Source: Ferribacterium limneticum
GTDB lineage: Bacteria; Pseudomonadota; Gammaproteobacteria; Burkholderiales; Rhodocyclaceae
Direction: 5' to 3'
Length of the DNA stretch: 64,000 nucleotides
NCBI RefSeq assembly: GCF_020510625.1
Contig: NZ_CP075191.1
Span: 1,464,001-1,528,000 of the forward strand
Both the position numbers and the translations under genes were made by a program. Under the pieces are notes generated by a model that was given only the letters and a program-made list of their open reading frames with translations, had not been told where the DNA came from and did not search any database. This document shows, in pieces, positions 51,830-59,427 of the stretch (positions are counted from its first letter, which is position 1; each line of letters begins with the position of its first letter).

Positions 51830-51861
51830 TTATTCTATAGAATAAATTAATAAAATATCAA
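51830..51861 (-). promoter_or_regulatory. Toxin-antitoxin promoter with palindromic operator
   Basis: On the minus strand -35 TTGATA (51861-51856), a 16-bp spacer and -10 TATAGA (51839-51834; TAGAAT with an 18-bp spacer is an alternative) lie 22-26 bp before the antitoxin ATG. The perfect palindrome TTATTCTATAGAATAA (51830-51845) covers the -10. The AT-rich patch stands out against the GC-rich surroundings. Confidence 0.7.
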
Positions 51862-51920
51862 GCCACTTGAATAATTTTGTCGCAAGGGAGGCGAGGCTGC
51901 CCCCGTGCCTCCTGATCAGA

Positions 51921-52532
51921 TCAGGCTGGGTTTGTTGGCCTGCTGCGCATAGCACGCGTGGCCAGGAATTCCCCATTGCCGACCGGCACGGTGCAATGGC
52001 TGAAGTCGTTATCGGCGCTGATCAATGCAACGAAGGGCGCCATTTCACTGGCATGGGATGTTGCGTTATCGACGACGAGCAGACCTCCTGCGTTCAGAAT
52101 CCGTTTCAGATGGGCTTGCCAGGCCGGATATTCGGCACGTTCCGAATCCAGGAAAATCAGGTCGTAGCTGGCGTCGGGGTGGGCGTTCAGGAAATCCGCA
52201 GCATCTCCTTGTACTTGTGTGATGGCGTGGGCGATACCGGAGCGCTCGAAGTTATTGGCCGCAAGTTTCTGTTTGAAGTCTGATCGTTCGATTGTCGTGA
52301 CATGCCCGCCAATCGCTATGGCTGCCTGGGCCAGCCATAGGGTGGAATAACCGTTCGATGTGCCGATTTCGAGTACTCGCTTGGCGTTTGTTGCGCGGAC
52401 AAGTACCGAAAGAAATTCTCCGGTATCGCGCGTGATGTTGAGCATGCGACGAGGACGCTCTGTATTGACCGCATCGTTATGGCTGCCAAATTCCTCCAGT
52501 TCCCGAAGCAGCGCATCAAGTGTTTTGTTCAT
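51921..52532 (-). CDS. O-methyltransferase family protein
   Basis: 203-residue class I SAM-dependent O-methyltransferase. The SAM motif is RVLEIGTSNGYSTLWLA (about 56-72), followed by TTIERSDFKQKLA, the Mg-site-like YDLIFLDSERAEYP and GGLLVVDNATS. These features match the catechol/caffeoyl-CoA O-methyltransferase-like family; the substrate is unknown. The frame starts further upstream, but the ATG at 52532 has AGGAG at ideal distance. It is divergent from a LysR-type regulator whose operator-like site lies between them, so it is probably that regulator's target. Confidence 0.87.
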   Translation of the reverse strand: MNKTLDALLRELEEFGSHNDAVNTERPRRMLNITRDTGEFLSVLVRATNAKRVLEIGTSNGYSTLWLAQAAIAIGGHVTTIERSDFKQKLAANNFERSGIAHAITQVQGDAADFLNAHPDASYDLIFLDSERAEYPAWQAHLKRILNAGGLLVVDNATSHASEMAPFVALISADNDFSHCTVPVGNGEFLATRAMRSRPTNPA

Positions 52533-52594
52533 TTCTATCTCCTGTCGTGAATTTGACCTTGGTGGGTGAGGGATTTCATTTTGAGGAGCAGCAA

Positions 52595-52611
52595 GGTATA
52601 AGACAAATACC
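52595..52611. promoter_or_regulatory. LysR-type operator candidate
   Basis: Inverted repeat GGTAT-N7-ATACC in the 109-bp divergent gap between the O-methyltransferase and LysR genes. It includes the T-N11-A pattern usual for LysR-type regulators and lies 30 bp before the LysR start. Confidence 0.5.
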
Positions 52612-52641
52612 AAATTTAAAGCCCATCCATCTCATTTCGGC

Positions 52642-53538
52642 ATGCCAAGTTTTAGACAAATCCATTACTTCCTGACCGTCGCCGACCTGGGGGGATTCAC
52701 CCAAGCGGCTGGTGCTCTGTTCATCGCGCAATCAGCGCTGAGCCGGCAGGTCTCGCAACTGGAAGAAGAACTGGGCTTCTTGTTGTTCGAACGAGAACCG
52801 CGCGGTGTGCGCTTGACGCCGGCGGGAGCGGTCTACCGTGAGCGGGTTTCGTCAATTCCTGCGACCCTGGCCTTTGCCGCTGACGAAGGTCGGCAACTGG
52901 CACGAGGTGAGGCGGGTTTGCTCAGGTTGCTTCATTCAAGCACGATTCCGGCTGCCAGCCTGATGCCGGTTCTTGACCGCTTCATGGCGGCAAGTCCAAA
53001 GGCACGAATTGACTTGGATCGCGCATCGTCCGAGCAGCAGGTTTCGTTGGTTGCCAATGGCAGTGCGGATGTCGGGGTTATCCGATTACCGGTCTTGCGG
53101 CGCGATTCGCGAGTCCATTTTGTCGAACTGGTGGCTGAACGCCTATGGGTCGCTTTAGCGGATGACCATCGCATGGCGAAACAGGAAAGTATCGTCGTTG
53201 CACACTTGCAAGACGAGCGTTTCGTCTCGGCGGTTTACCGGGAACGGGGCGGTTTGGCTCGGGTCGTGACCGATCTTTGCCTGAAGCGGGGATTCGTCCC
53301 CAATACGGCGCAGATTGTTTCGCCCAAAACATCCATGCTGAATCTGGTGGCGGCCAAGAAAGGCATTGCGATTGTTCCCGAACGGATGACGACGCTGGGT
53401 GGGCATGGTATTGCCTATGTGCCGTTGAGCGATGAGGATGCGAGATCAACCTGTGCCCTGGTGCTTCCGCTAAAACCGACATTGCTCGGGCAGAAATTTG
53501 CCGACATCCTGATTCAGGAAAGCCAACCCATTACTTGA
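52642..53538 (+). CDS. LysR-family transcriptional regulator
   Basis: 298 residues. N-terminal winged helix-turn-helix about 1-60 with FTQAAGALFIAQSALSRQVS (20 residues quoted) and LEEELGFLLFER, then a periplasmic-binding-like effector domain (about 90-295). The effector region LDRASSEQQVSLVANGSADVGV (quoted only as landmark LVANGSADVGV) resembles the CbnR/BenM/CatM branch that senses small aromatic or carboxylate compounds, but the inducer is unknown. It is divergent from the O-methyltransferase gene with a palindromic site between, the standard arrangement for regulator and target. It is convergent with the RND operon, 35 bp apart. Confidence 0.92.
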   Translation: MPSFRQIHYFLTVADLGGFTQAAGALFIAQSALSRQVSQLEEELGFLLFEREPRGVRLTPAGAVYRERVSSIPATLAFAADEGRQLARGEAGLLRLLHSSTIPAASLMPVLDRFMAASPKARIDLDRASSEQQVSLVANGSADVGVIRLPVLRRDSRVHFVELVAERLWVALADDHRMAKQESIVVAHLQDERFVSAVYRERGGLARVVTDLCLKRGFVPNTAQIVSPKTSMLNLVAAKKGIAIVPERMTTLGGHGIAYVPLSDEDARSTCALVLPLKPTLLGQKFADILIQESQPIT

Positions 53539-53573
53539 TTGGCCACAGCCCCATGATCAGATGCCGAATGAGT

Positions 53574-54830
53574 TCAATCCAGATCCCATAAACGATGTGC
53601 ATCAAGCTGCAGGCGATAGCGCAGTTCCAGCGCTTCAAGCTGCATCAGGCGGGCCGCTAGCTGTGCTTCGTTGGCCAGCCGGCGGGCGGCGAGCAGGTCG
53701 TTGAGGCTGCCTTCGCCGAGCTGGTAGGCGCGGGCAGTCATCTCGGCAGCGCGGGTCAGGCGTTCGGCCGCGGTGCGGCTGGCTTGCCAGGTGGAGAAGG
53801 CGGCGCTGGCCGATTGGTAGAGCATGGCCGATTCGGCGGCAATCTTTTGCGTCGTGGCAGCTTCACGTCGGCCGGCCACATCGGCCTGGGCCAGTGCGGC
53901 ATCGGAGCTGGCGCGACGGGCGCCGCCGGGCAGCGGGATGCTGAGGTAAGCACCGAAAATCTTGTCCTCGCCGGCCCGTTCGCGGGAAACCTGCAGGCCG
54001 ACGGTGGGGTCGGGCAGGCGGTCGCGGCTGCTGCGGCCGGCGACGATCTGGGCGCGTTTGGTGTCGCCGCGGGCGAAGTCGAGTTCGTGGCTGTGTTCGA
54101 GGATGGCGTTGATCCAGTCGGCTTCGTTGCCCTCGATCGGCGTCGGTTCGGCAATCGTATTCTGGGCGATGAGCGGCAGGCCGGGGAAGCGCCGGCGCAG
54201 GTCTTCAGCGGCCGTTTGCTGGCGGACTTTGGCCTGGGCCAGTTGTGCGGCGCTCTGGGCCAATGCCGCTTCCGCCTGGATCGCTTCGAGGCGGGCGGCG
54301 TCGCCCAGTTGCTGGCGGCGCTGAACGGCCTTGGTTTGTTGGTCGAGCAAGCTGAATTGCTCGGCCCATTGCAGGGCAGCGGCGTTTTCCTTGAGCCAGA
54401 TGAACCACGATTTCAGCAGGTTGCGGCTGCCTTCGTGCAGGGCGTCGCCATGCGCTGTTTCGGCCAGCGCGACGCCGGCCGCACCAAGTTCACTGTCGAG
54501 GCCAGCCTTGCCAGGCAGGCGCAGCGGGCGCTCGATGGCGGCATTCCATTCGTTGAAGCGTTCGTCCGGGCTGGTGGCCGGACTACTGCGGCGCTGCTGG
54601 GCGCCGAGGCGGACGTTCCATTCGTATTGCCCGGCTTCGAGGCGCGTGCGGTTCGCTTCTTCAACGCGAACCTGGCCGGCGGCGGCCTGAATCGACGGAT
54701 TGGCCTGCAGGACACGGGCGACGATTTCGGCCGGCGGCAGGTTGGGTCTTGCTTCGCCGGCAAAAGCCGTGCCGCCAATGCTGCTGATGCCAAAAGCCAG
54801 GCTCAACCCGAAAAAATGGCTAAATTTCAT
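53574..54830 (-). CDS. Outer-membrane efflux protein (CzcC/TolC family)
   Basis: 418-residue outer-membrane channel component of a tripartite efflux system. Signal peptide about 1-24, ending TAFA. Two repeated long helical hairpin regions (about 35-215 and 225-415) with Ala/Gln/Glu-rich coiled coils are typical of OEP proteins. It is the last gene of the efflux operon (order of transcription: membrane fusion protein, RND pump, DUF3240, this protein), unlike classical czcCBA where the channel comes first. Its ATG overlaps the DUF3240 stop (ATGA). Confidence 0.9.
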   Translation of the reverse strand: MKFSHFFGLSLAFGISSIGGTAFAGEARPNLPPAEIVARVLQANPSIQAAAGQVRVEEANRTRLEAGQYEWNVRLGAQQRRSSPATSPDERFNEWNAAIERPLRLPGKAGLDSELGAAGVALAETAHGDALHEGSRNLLKSWFIWLKENAAALQWAEQFSLLDQQTKAVQRRQQLGDAARLEAIQAEAALAQSAAQLAQAKVRQQTAAEDLRRRFPGLPLIAQNTIAEPTPIEGNEADWINAILEHSHELDFARGDTKRAQIVAGRSSRDRLPDPTVGLQVSRERAGEDKIFGAYLSIPLPGGARRASSDAALAQADVAGRREAATTQKIAAESAMLYQSASAAFSTWQASRTAAERLTRAAEMTARAYQLGEGSLNDLLAARRLANEAQLAARLMQLEALELRYRLQLDAHRLWDLD

Positions 54831-55129
54831 AGGTGGCCTGACTCGATGAGCGGCATCAGCCAGTAAAAAACGTTGGCGTGCGGCAGTTTGTGCTTGATCA
54901 GCGCCAGCACCTCGCGCTTGGCTTCTTCCGGCCCGACGGTGCGGATGACGGTGCGCGGGGCGTGGCCGGCGACCAGTTCGGTATCCTCGACCAGCGGAAT
55001 CACCGCGCCGTGTCCTTCGGCGGCGCTGACGGTGAAACCGGGCACCAGGTCGGGGCGCGAGAGCAGCAGGTCTTCGACGTGCTGGGCAACGTCGTCGGGC
55101 ATGATCAGGGTGAGCAGGACATTAGCCAA
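54827..55129 (-). CDS. DUF3240 protein of the RND operon
   Basis: 100-residue small soluble protein of the DUF3240 family, which has a ferredoxin-like fold related to PII/CutA proteins and is found in heavy-metal RND operons. Landmarks: LLTLIMPDDVAQHVEDLLL, VPGFTVSAAEGHG and RTVIRTVGPEEAKREVLALI. The start is a TTG at 55129, supported by AGGAG 8 bp upstream and by the family N-terminus (ANVLLTL); an ATG further upstream would add seven unrelated residues. It overlaps the pump gene by 8 bp and the channel gene by 4 bp, so all are co-translated. A role in sensing or modulating the pump is inference. Confidence 0.82.
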   Translation of the reverse strand: MANVLLTLIMPDDVAQHVEDLLLSRPDLVPGFTVSAAEGHGAVIPLVEDTELVAGHAPRTVIRTVGPEEAKREVLALIKHKLPHANVFYWLMPLIESGHL

Positions 55130-58100
55130 GGCGTTTCTCCTGAAGGGCAAGGGCCGGCGCGACGCCGAAGCGGCGGAAGAGGATGGGCAGCAGCACCAGC
55201 GTCAGCGCCGTCGAGGTGACCAGTCCGCCGATGACGACGATGGCCAGTGGGCGCTGGACTTCCGAGCCGGGGCCGCTGGCGAAGAGCATGGGCACCAGGC
55301 CGAAGGCGGCGATGCTGGCGGTCATCAACACTGGTCGCAAGCGGCGTTTGGCGCCTTCGACGACCACCTCGCCGACGGACATGCCGCGGGCCAGCAACTG
55401 GTTGAAGTAGGTGACCATGACGACGCCGTTGAGCACGGCGATGCCGAGCAGGGCGATGAAGCCGACCGAGGCCGGTACCGACAGGTATTCGCCGGAAATG
55501 AGCAGGCCGAAGATGCCGCCGATCATGGCGAACGGGATGTTGGAGAGGACGAGCAGGGCTTGCCGGACCGAGCGGAAGGTGGAGAAGAGCAGGAAGAAGA
55601 TCAGCGCCAGGGCGACGGGCACGACGACCATCAGGCGGGCGGCGGCGCGTTGCTGGTTCTCGAATTGGCCGCCCCAGGCCAGGCGGTAGCCGTCCGGCAG
55701 CTTGACGTCGCGGGCCACCGAGGCCTTGGCGTCCTCGACGAAGCCGACCAGATCGCGGTCGCGCACATTCGATTGAACGACGACGTAGCGCTGGGCGTTT
55801 TCGCGGTCGACCTTGACCGGTCCGTCGATGCGCTGGATCTTGGCGACGCTGGCCAGCGGCACGCTGCCGCCGCCGGGCAGGCTCAGGCGCAGGGCTTCGA
55901 AATCGGCCGGCGAGGCGCGCAGACTGTCAGGGCCGCGCAGGACGACCGGCACGCGCCGGCCTTGCTGGATCACGGTGCCGACGTTGCGGCCTTCGAGCAG
56001 GGCTTTCAGGTCGTTCTGGATGTCATCGACGTTGAGCCCGAAACGGCCGGCGGCCAGACGGTCGATGGCGATCTTCAGGTATTGCACGCCATCGTTTTTC
56101 AGCGTGAAGGTGTCTTCGGCGCCGGCCACCTTTTTGACGGTATTTTCGATATCGACCGCCAGCTTGTTTAGCGTGGCCAGATCGGGGCCGAAAATCTTGA
56201 TGGCCAGATCGCCGCGCACGCCGGTCAGCATTTCCGAAACGCGCATGTCGATGGGCTGCGTGAAGGAAAAACCGACGCCGGGGAAGTCGGCCATTACGGC
56301 GCGCATCTGGTCGGCCAGCCAGGCGGGGTCGGGCTGGCGCCAGGTATCGCGTGGCTGCAGCACCATGAAGGTATCGGTCTGGTTGAGGCCCATCGGGTCG
56401 AGGCCGAGTTCGTCAGAGCCGGCCCGGGCGACGATGGCCTTGACCTCCGGCACCTGCGCCAGAATGGCGCGCTGCACGGCGCTGTCGATGGCGATGGTCT
56501 GGTCGATGCCGATGGAGGGCAGCTTTTCCAGCTGCATGATGATGTCGCCTTCGTCCATGGTCGGCATGAAACTCTTGCCGAGCAGCATGAAGGCGCCAGC
56601 GGCAGCGGCCAGCGCAATCGTCGCGCCGAGCAGGTAGGTCCGGCTGTGGGTCAGGGCCGACGTCAGTACGCGGTCGTAGATGGCGGCCAGCTTCTTGACC
56701 AGCCACGGCTCGTGATGCACGCCGCGCTTGATCAGGTAGGAGGCGAGTACCGGCACCACGGTCAACGACAGCAGCAGCGAGGAAGCCAGCGCGAAAACGA
56801 TGGTCAGCGCTACCGGCCCGAACATCTTGCCCTCCAGCCCCTGCAGCGTGAGCAGCGGCAGGAAGACGATGATGATGATGACGATGCCGGAGGTGACGGG
56901 GGCAGCCACTTCACGGGCGGCGCGGAAAATCAGGTGCAGGGTCGGCAGGTTTTCCGGTGCCTCGGCGAGCTGGCTTTCGACGTTTTCGACAACGACCACG
57001 GCGGCATCGACCAGCATGCCGATGGCGATGGCCAGACCGCCCAGGCTCATCAGATTGGCCGATAGCCCGGCCGAACGCATCAGGATGAAAGTGGCCAGGG
57101 CCGACAGCGGCAGCATCAACGCGACGACCAGCGCGGCGCGCAGGTTGCCGAGGAAGGCGAGGAGGAGCAGCACGACCAGCACGATGGCTTCGAGCAGCGC
57201 TTTCGACACCGTGCCGACCGCGCGTTCGACCAGATTGCTGCGGTCGTAGAAGGCTTCGATCGTGACGCCAGCCGGCAGGGTCGGAGCGATTTCGGCCAGC
57301 CGCGTCTTGACGCCGGCGACCACGCTCTGCGCATTGGCCCCGCGCAGGCCGAGGACCAGACCCTGCACCGCTTCGCCCTGACCGTTCTTGGTCACTGCGC
57401 CGTAGCGGGTGAGGGCGCCGAGGCCGACGCTGGCGACATCGGCGACGCGCACCACGTTGCCGTCCTTCGCCTGCAAAACAATGGCTTTTACGTCGTCGAC
57501 CGTGGCGATTGCCCCTTCGGCCCGCACCAGCAGCGCTTCTTCGCCATCGTTCAGGCGGCCGGCGCCGTCGTTGCGGTTGTTGGCTTCGAGCACCGCCTGC
57601 AAATCCTTGAGGGCCAGTCCGCGCGCTGCCAGCAATTGCGGGTTGGGCGTCACCTCGAAAGTGCGAACCTCGCCGCCCAGACTGTTCACGTCGGCGACGC
57701 CGGGAATGGTCCGCAGTTGCGGCCGGATCACCCAGTCGAGCAGGGCGCGCTTGTCGGCCAGCGAGAGGTCGCCCTCGATGGTAAACATGAACATCTCACC
57801 GAGCGGCGTGGTGATCGGTGCCATGCCGCCGGTGGCCCCCGGCGGCAGGTTGCCCATCGCCGCGGCCAGTCGTTCGCCGACCTGCTGGCGCGCCCAGTAA
57901 ATATCGGTGCCGTCCTCGAAATCGATGGTGATATCGGTTAGCGCATATTTCGAGACCGAGCGCAGCAGGCGCTGGTGCGGAATGCCGAGCATTTCCTGCT
58001 CGACCGGCACGGCGAGGCGGGTTTCCACCTCTTCCGGCGTCATGCCGGGGGCCTTCAGGATGATCTTGACCTGGGTCGTCGAAACATCCGGGAAGGCGTC

Positions 58101-58208
58101 GATCGGCAGGCCGAGAAAAGCCTGCACGCCGGCCCCGATGAGCATGACGGTGAGGACCAGCAGCAACAGTCGCTGGGTCAGCGAAAAACGGATCAACGCG
58201 GCGAGCAT
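55122..58208 (-). CDS. Heavy-metal efflux RND pump (CzcA/CusA family)
   Basis: 1028-residue inner-membrane proton/metal antiporter, with the RND layout of TM1, a large periplasmic loop (about 35-335), TM2-6, a second loop (about 550-860) and TM8-12. The start MLAALIRFSLTQRLLLLVLT and PIDAFPDVSTTQV are typical of heavy-metal (HME) RND pumps. The TM4 motif reads AIAIGMLVDAAVVVVEN. The DFG found before the DGA-VEN motif in cobalt-zinc-cadmium pumps is absent, and the motif is closer to CusA-type pumps, so the substrate may not be zinc or cobalt. The CDS overlaps the upstream fusion-protein stop by 1 bp and DUF3240 by 8 bp. Confidence 0.93.
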   Translation of the reverse strand: MLAALIRFSLTQRLLLLVLTVMLIGAGVQAFLGLPIDAFPDVSTTQVKIILKAPGMTPEEVETRLAVPVEQEMLGIPHQRLLRSVSKYALTDITIDFEDGTDIYWARQQVGERLAAAMGNLPPGATGGMAPITTPLGEMFMFTIEGDLSLADKRALLDWVIRPQLRTIPGVADVNSLGGEVRTFEVTPNPQLLAARGLALKDLQAVLEANNRNDGAGRLNDGEEALLVRAEGAIATVDDVKAIVLQAKDGNVVRVADVASVGLGALTRYGAVTKNGQGEAVQGLVLGLRGANAQSVVAGVKTRLAEIAPTLPAGVTIEAFYDRSNLVERAVGTVSKALLEAIVLVVLLLLAFLGNLRAALVVALMLPLSALATFILMRSAGLSANLMSLGGLAIAIGMLVDAAVVVVENVESQLAEAPENLPTLHLIFRAAREVAAPVTSGIVIIIIVFLPLLTLQGLEGKMFGPVALTIVFALASSLLLSLTVVPVLASYLIKRGVHHEPWLVKKLAAIYDRVLTSALTHSRTYLLGATIALAAAAGAFMLLGKSFMPTMDEGDIIMQLEKLPSIGIDQTIAIDSAVQRAILAQVPEVKAIVARAGSDELGLDPMGLNQTDTFMVLQPRDTWRQPDPAWLADQMRAVMADFPGVGFSFTQPIDMRVSEMLTGVRGDLAIKIFGPDLATLNKLAVDIENTVKKVAGAEDTFTLKNDGVQYLKIAIDRLAAGRFGLNVDDIQNDLKALLEGRNVGTVIQQGRRVPVVLRGPDSLRASPADFEALRLSLPGGGSVPLASVAKIQRIDGPVKVDRENAQRYVVVQSNVRDRDLVGFVEDAKASVARDVKLPDGYRLAWGGQFENQQRAAARLMVVVPVALALIFFLLFSTFRSVRQALLVLSNIPFAMIGGIFGLLISGEYLSVPASVGFIALLGIAVLNGVVMVTYFNQLLARGMSVGEVVVEGAKRRLRPVLMTASIAAFGLVPMLFASGPGSEVQRPLAIVVIGGLVTSTALTLVLLPILFRRFGVAPALALQEKRLG

Positions 58209-59284
58209 TATTCTTTACCGACGCCGGTGAGCATGGCTTTCAGGCCGGAAACGCCCTTGATGGCGACCTTTTCGCCCGGTTTGATGCCGTCGACCGTGAC
58301 GCTGTCGCCGCCCTGGCTGATAAGGCGCACCTGCCGGGCTTCGAAGCTGACGCCTTTGGCATCGCTGGCGGTTTGCACGAAGGCGAGGGTGGCGCCCTCG
58401 TTGCGGGCCAGCGCCGAGGCGGGCAGGCGTTGCTGCGCGCCGTTGGCTGCGGCGATTTCGACTTCGATAACCTGTCCGGGGCGCAGTGTTTCGGCGCCCT
58501 TGCTGACTTCGGCACGAAGCAGCACGGTCTGGCTGGCGGCATCGACGGCGCGGCCGATGGCGATCAGCTTGCCCCTTACTTCGCTGCCGGAAATCATGAC
58601 CGGGCTGCCCTCGCGCAAGGTGGCGGCAACATCAACCGGGGCCTGAATTTCCAGCCACAGTGGCGACAATTTGGCAATGCGATAAATCAGCGCCGAGGTT
58701 TCAACGCGCTGACCAAGCTGCACACCTTGTTCGAGAACCACGCCATCGATGGTCGCGCTCAGTGCCAGCGGGCCGCCCAGTTTGCCGGGGGCGACTCCGG
58801 CCATGGCCAGTCCCTGGCGCCGTTCACTGGCCTGGGCCGAAGCTTGCGCGGCAGCAGCGCGGGTGCCTTGCAGGCGGGATTCGGCAATCAGGCCTTCGGC
58901 AAACAGCTGTTCGTCGCGTTTCAGGCTTTGTTGCAGCAGCGCGGCCTGGCTGCCGGCCTGCAGCGCATCGCGTTGCAGTTCCAGCGCCTGCGGGCTGGCC
59001 AGGCGGGCGACAACCTGGCCGCGCTTGACGGTTGAACCGGGGGCGACTGCCAGCATTTCGACCATGCCGCCGACCGGGGCGGCAACGACCCGCATCTGCT
59101 CGTTGGGTACCAGCACCCGGGCGGGCAAAAGGCCGGAGCCGAGATGGTCTCCTTCGCCGACTGTGCCTATGGTGACGCCCAGCGCCTTGAGTTGGGCGGT
59201 CTGGAGCGAAAGGGTTTCGGCCGCTTCGGCCAGCGGGAAGGCGACGGCGAACGCCAATAGCGACAGGATCAGACGTGGGGGCAT
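58208..59284 (-). CDS. Membrane fusion protein of the RND efflux system (CzcB family)
   Basis: 358-residue periplasmic adaptor linking pump and channel. Signal peptide about 1-21 (ends AEAA), first half-lipoyl/barrel-sandwich part about 60-95 (VAAPVGGMVEMLAVAPGSTV, 20 residues quoted), helical hairpin about 95-165 rich in Ala/Gln, second half-lipoyl part with GVQLGQRVE, then beta-barrel and membrane-proximal domains to the end. No His-rich metal-binding N-terminal extension is present. It is the first gene of the efflux operon and is preceded by a QseB/PmrA-box-like promoter; a 7-bp hairpin lies 7 bp before the ATG. Confidence 0.92.
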   Translation of the reverse strand: MPPRLILSLLAFAVAFPLAEAAETLSLQTAQLKALGVTIGTVGEGDHLGSGLLPARVLVPNEQMRVVAAPVGGMVEMLAVAPGSTVKRGQVVARLASPQALELQRDALQAGSQAALLQQSLKRDEQLFAEGLIAESRLQGTRAAAAQASAQASERRQGLAMAGVAPGKLGGPLALSATIDGVVLEQGVQLGQRVETSALIYRIAKLSPLWLEIQAPVDVAATLREGSPVMISGSEVRGKLIAIGRAVDAASQTVLLRAEVSKGAETLRPGQVIEVEIAAANGAQQRLPASALARNEGATLAFVQTASDAKGVSFEARQVRLISQGGDSVTVDGIKPGEKVAIKGVSGLKAMLTGVGKE

Positions 59285-59291
59285 GGCAGGG

Positions 59292-59309
59292 TCCGGAGTT
59301 GGCTCCGGA
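59292..59309 (-). other. Perfect hairpin just before the membrane-fusion-protein start
   Basis: TCCGGAG-CCAA-CTCCGGA on the minus strand forms a 7-bp perfect stem with a 4-nt loop, ending 7 bp before the ATG at 59284. The only purine-rich sequence that could serve as ribosome-binding site (GGA within CTCCGGA) is inside the stem, so translation start may be controlled by folding. Confidence 0.4.
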
Positions 59310-59311
59310 GC

Positions 59312-59344
59312 AGTCTAGCGCCCGAAGGTTAACGCTGCCTTAAG
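59312..59344 (-). promoter_or_regulatory. Efflux operon promoter with QseB/PmrA-type box
   Basis: Read towards the efflux operon: CTTAAG-GCAGC-GTTAAC, two TTAA half-sites 11 bp apart (59344-59328), then exactly 10 bp and a -10 hexamer TAGACT (59317-59312). The arrangement is the same as at the SHP promoter, including the 10-bp gap and a TANACT -10. No MerR-type 19-bp-spaced dyad is seen. Confidence 0.55.
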
Positions 59345-59427
59345 CAGCCCTGCGCCATGGATTGGGCTGCATGCAGTTCAATCACGGTGCAGCCGAAACT
59401 CACTCGCCAAGCAAGCTTCGGACGGCC

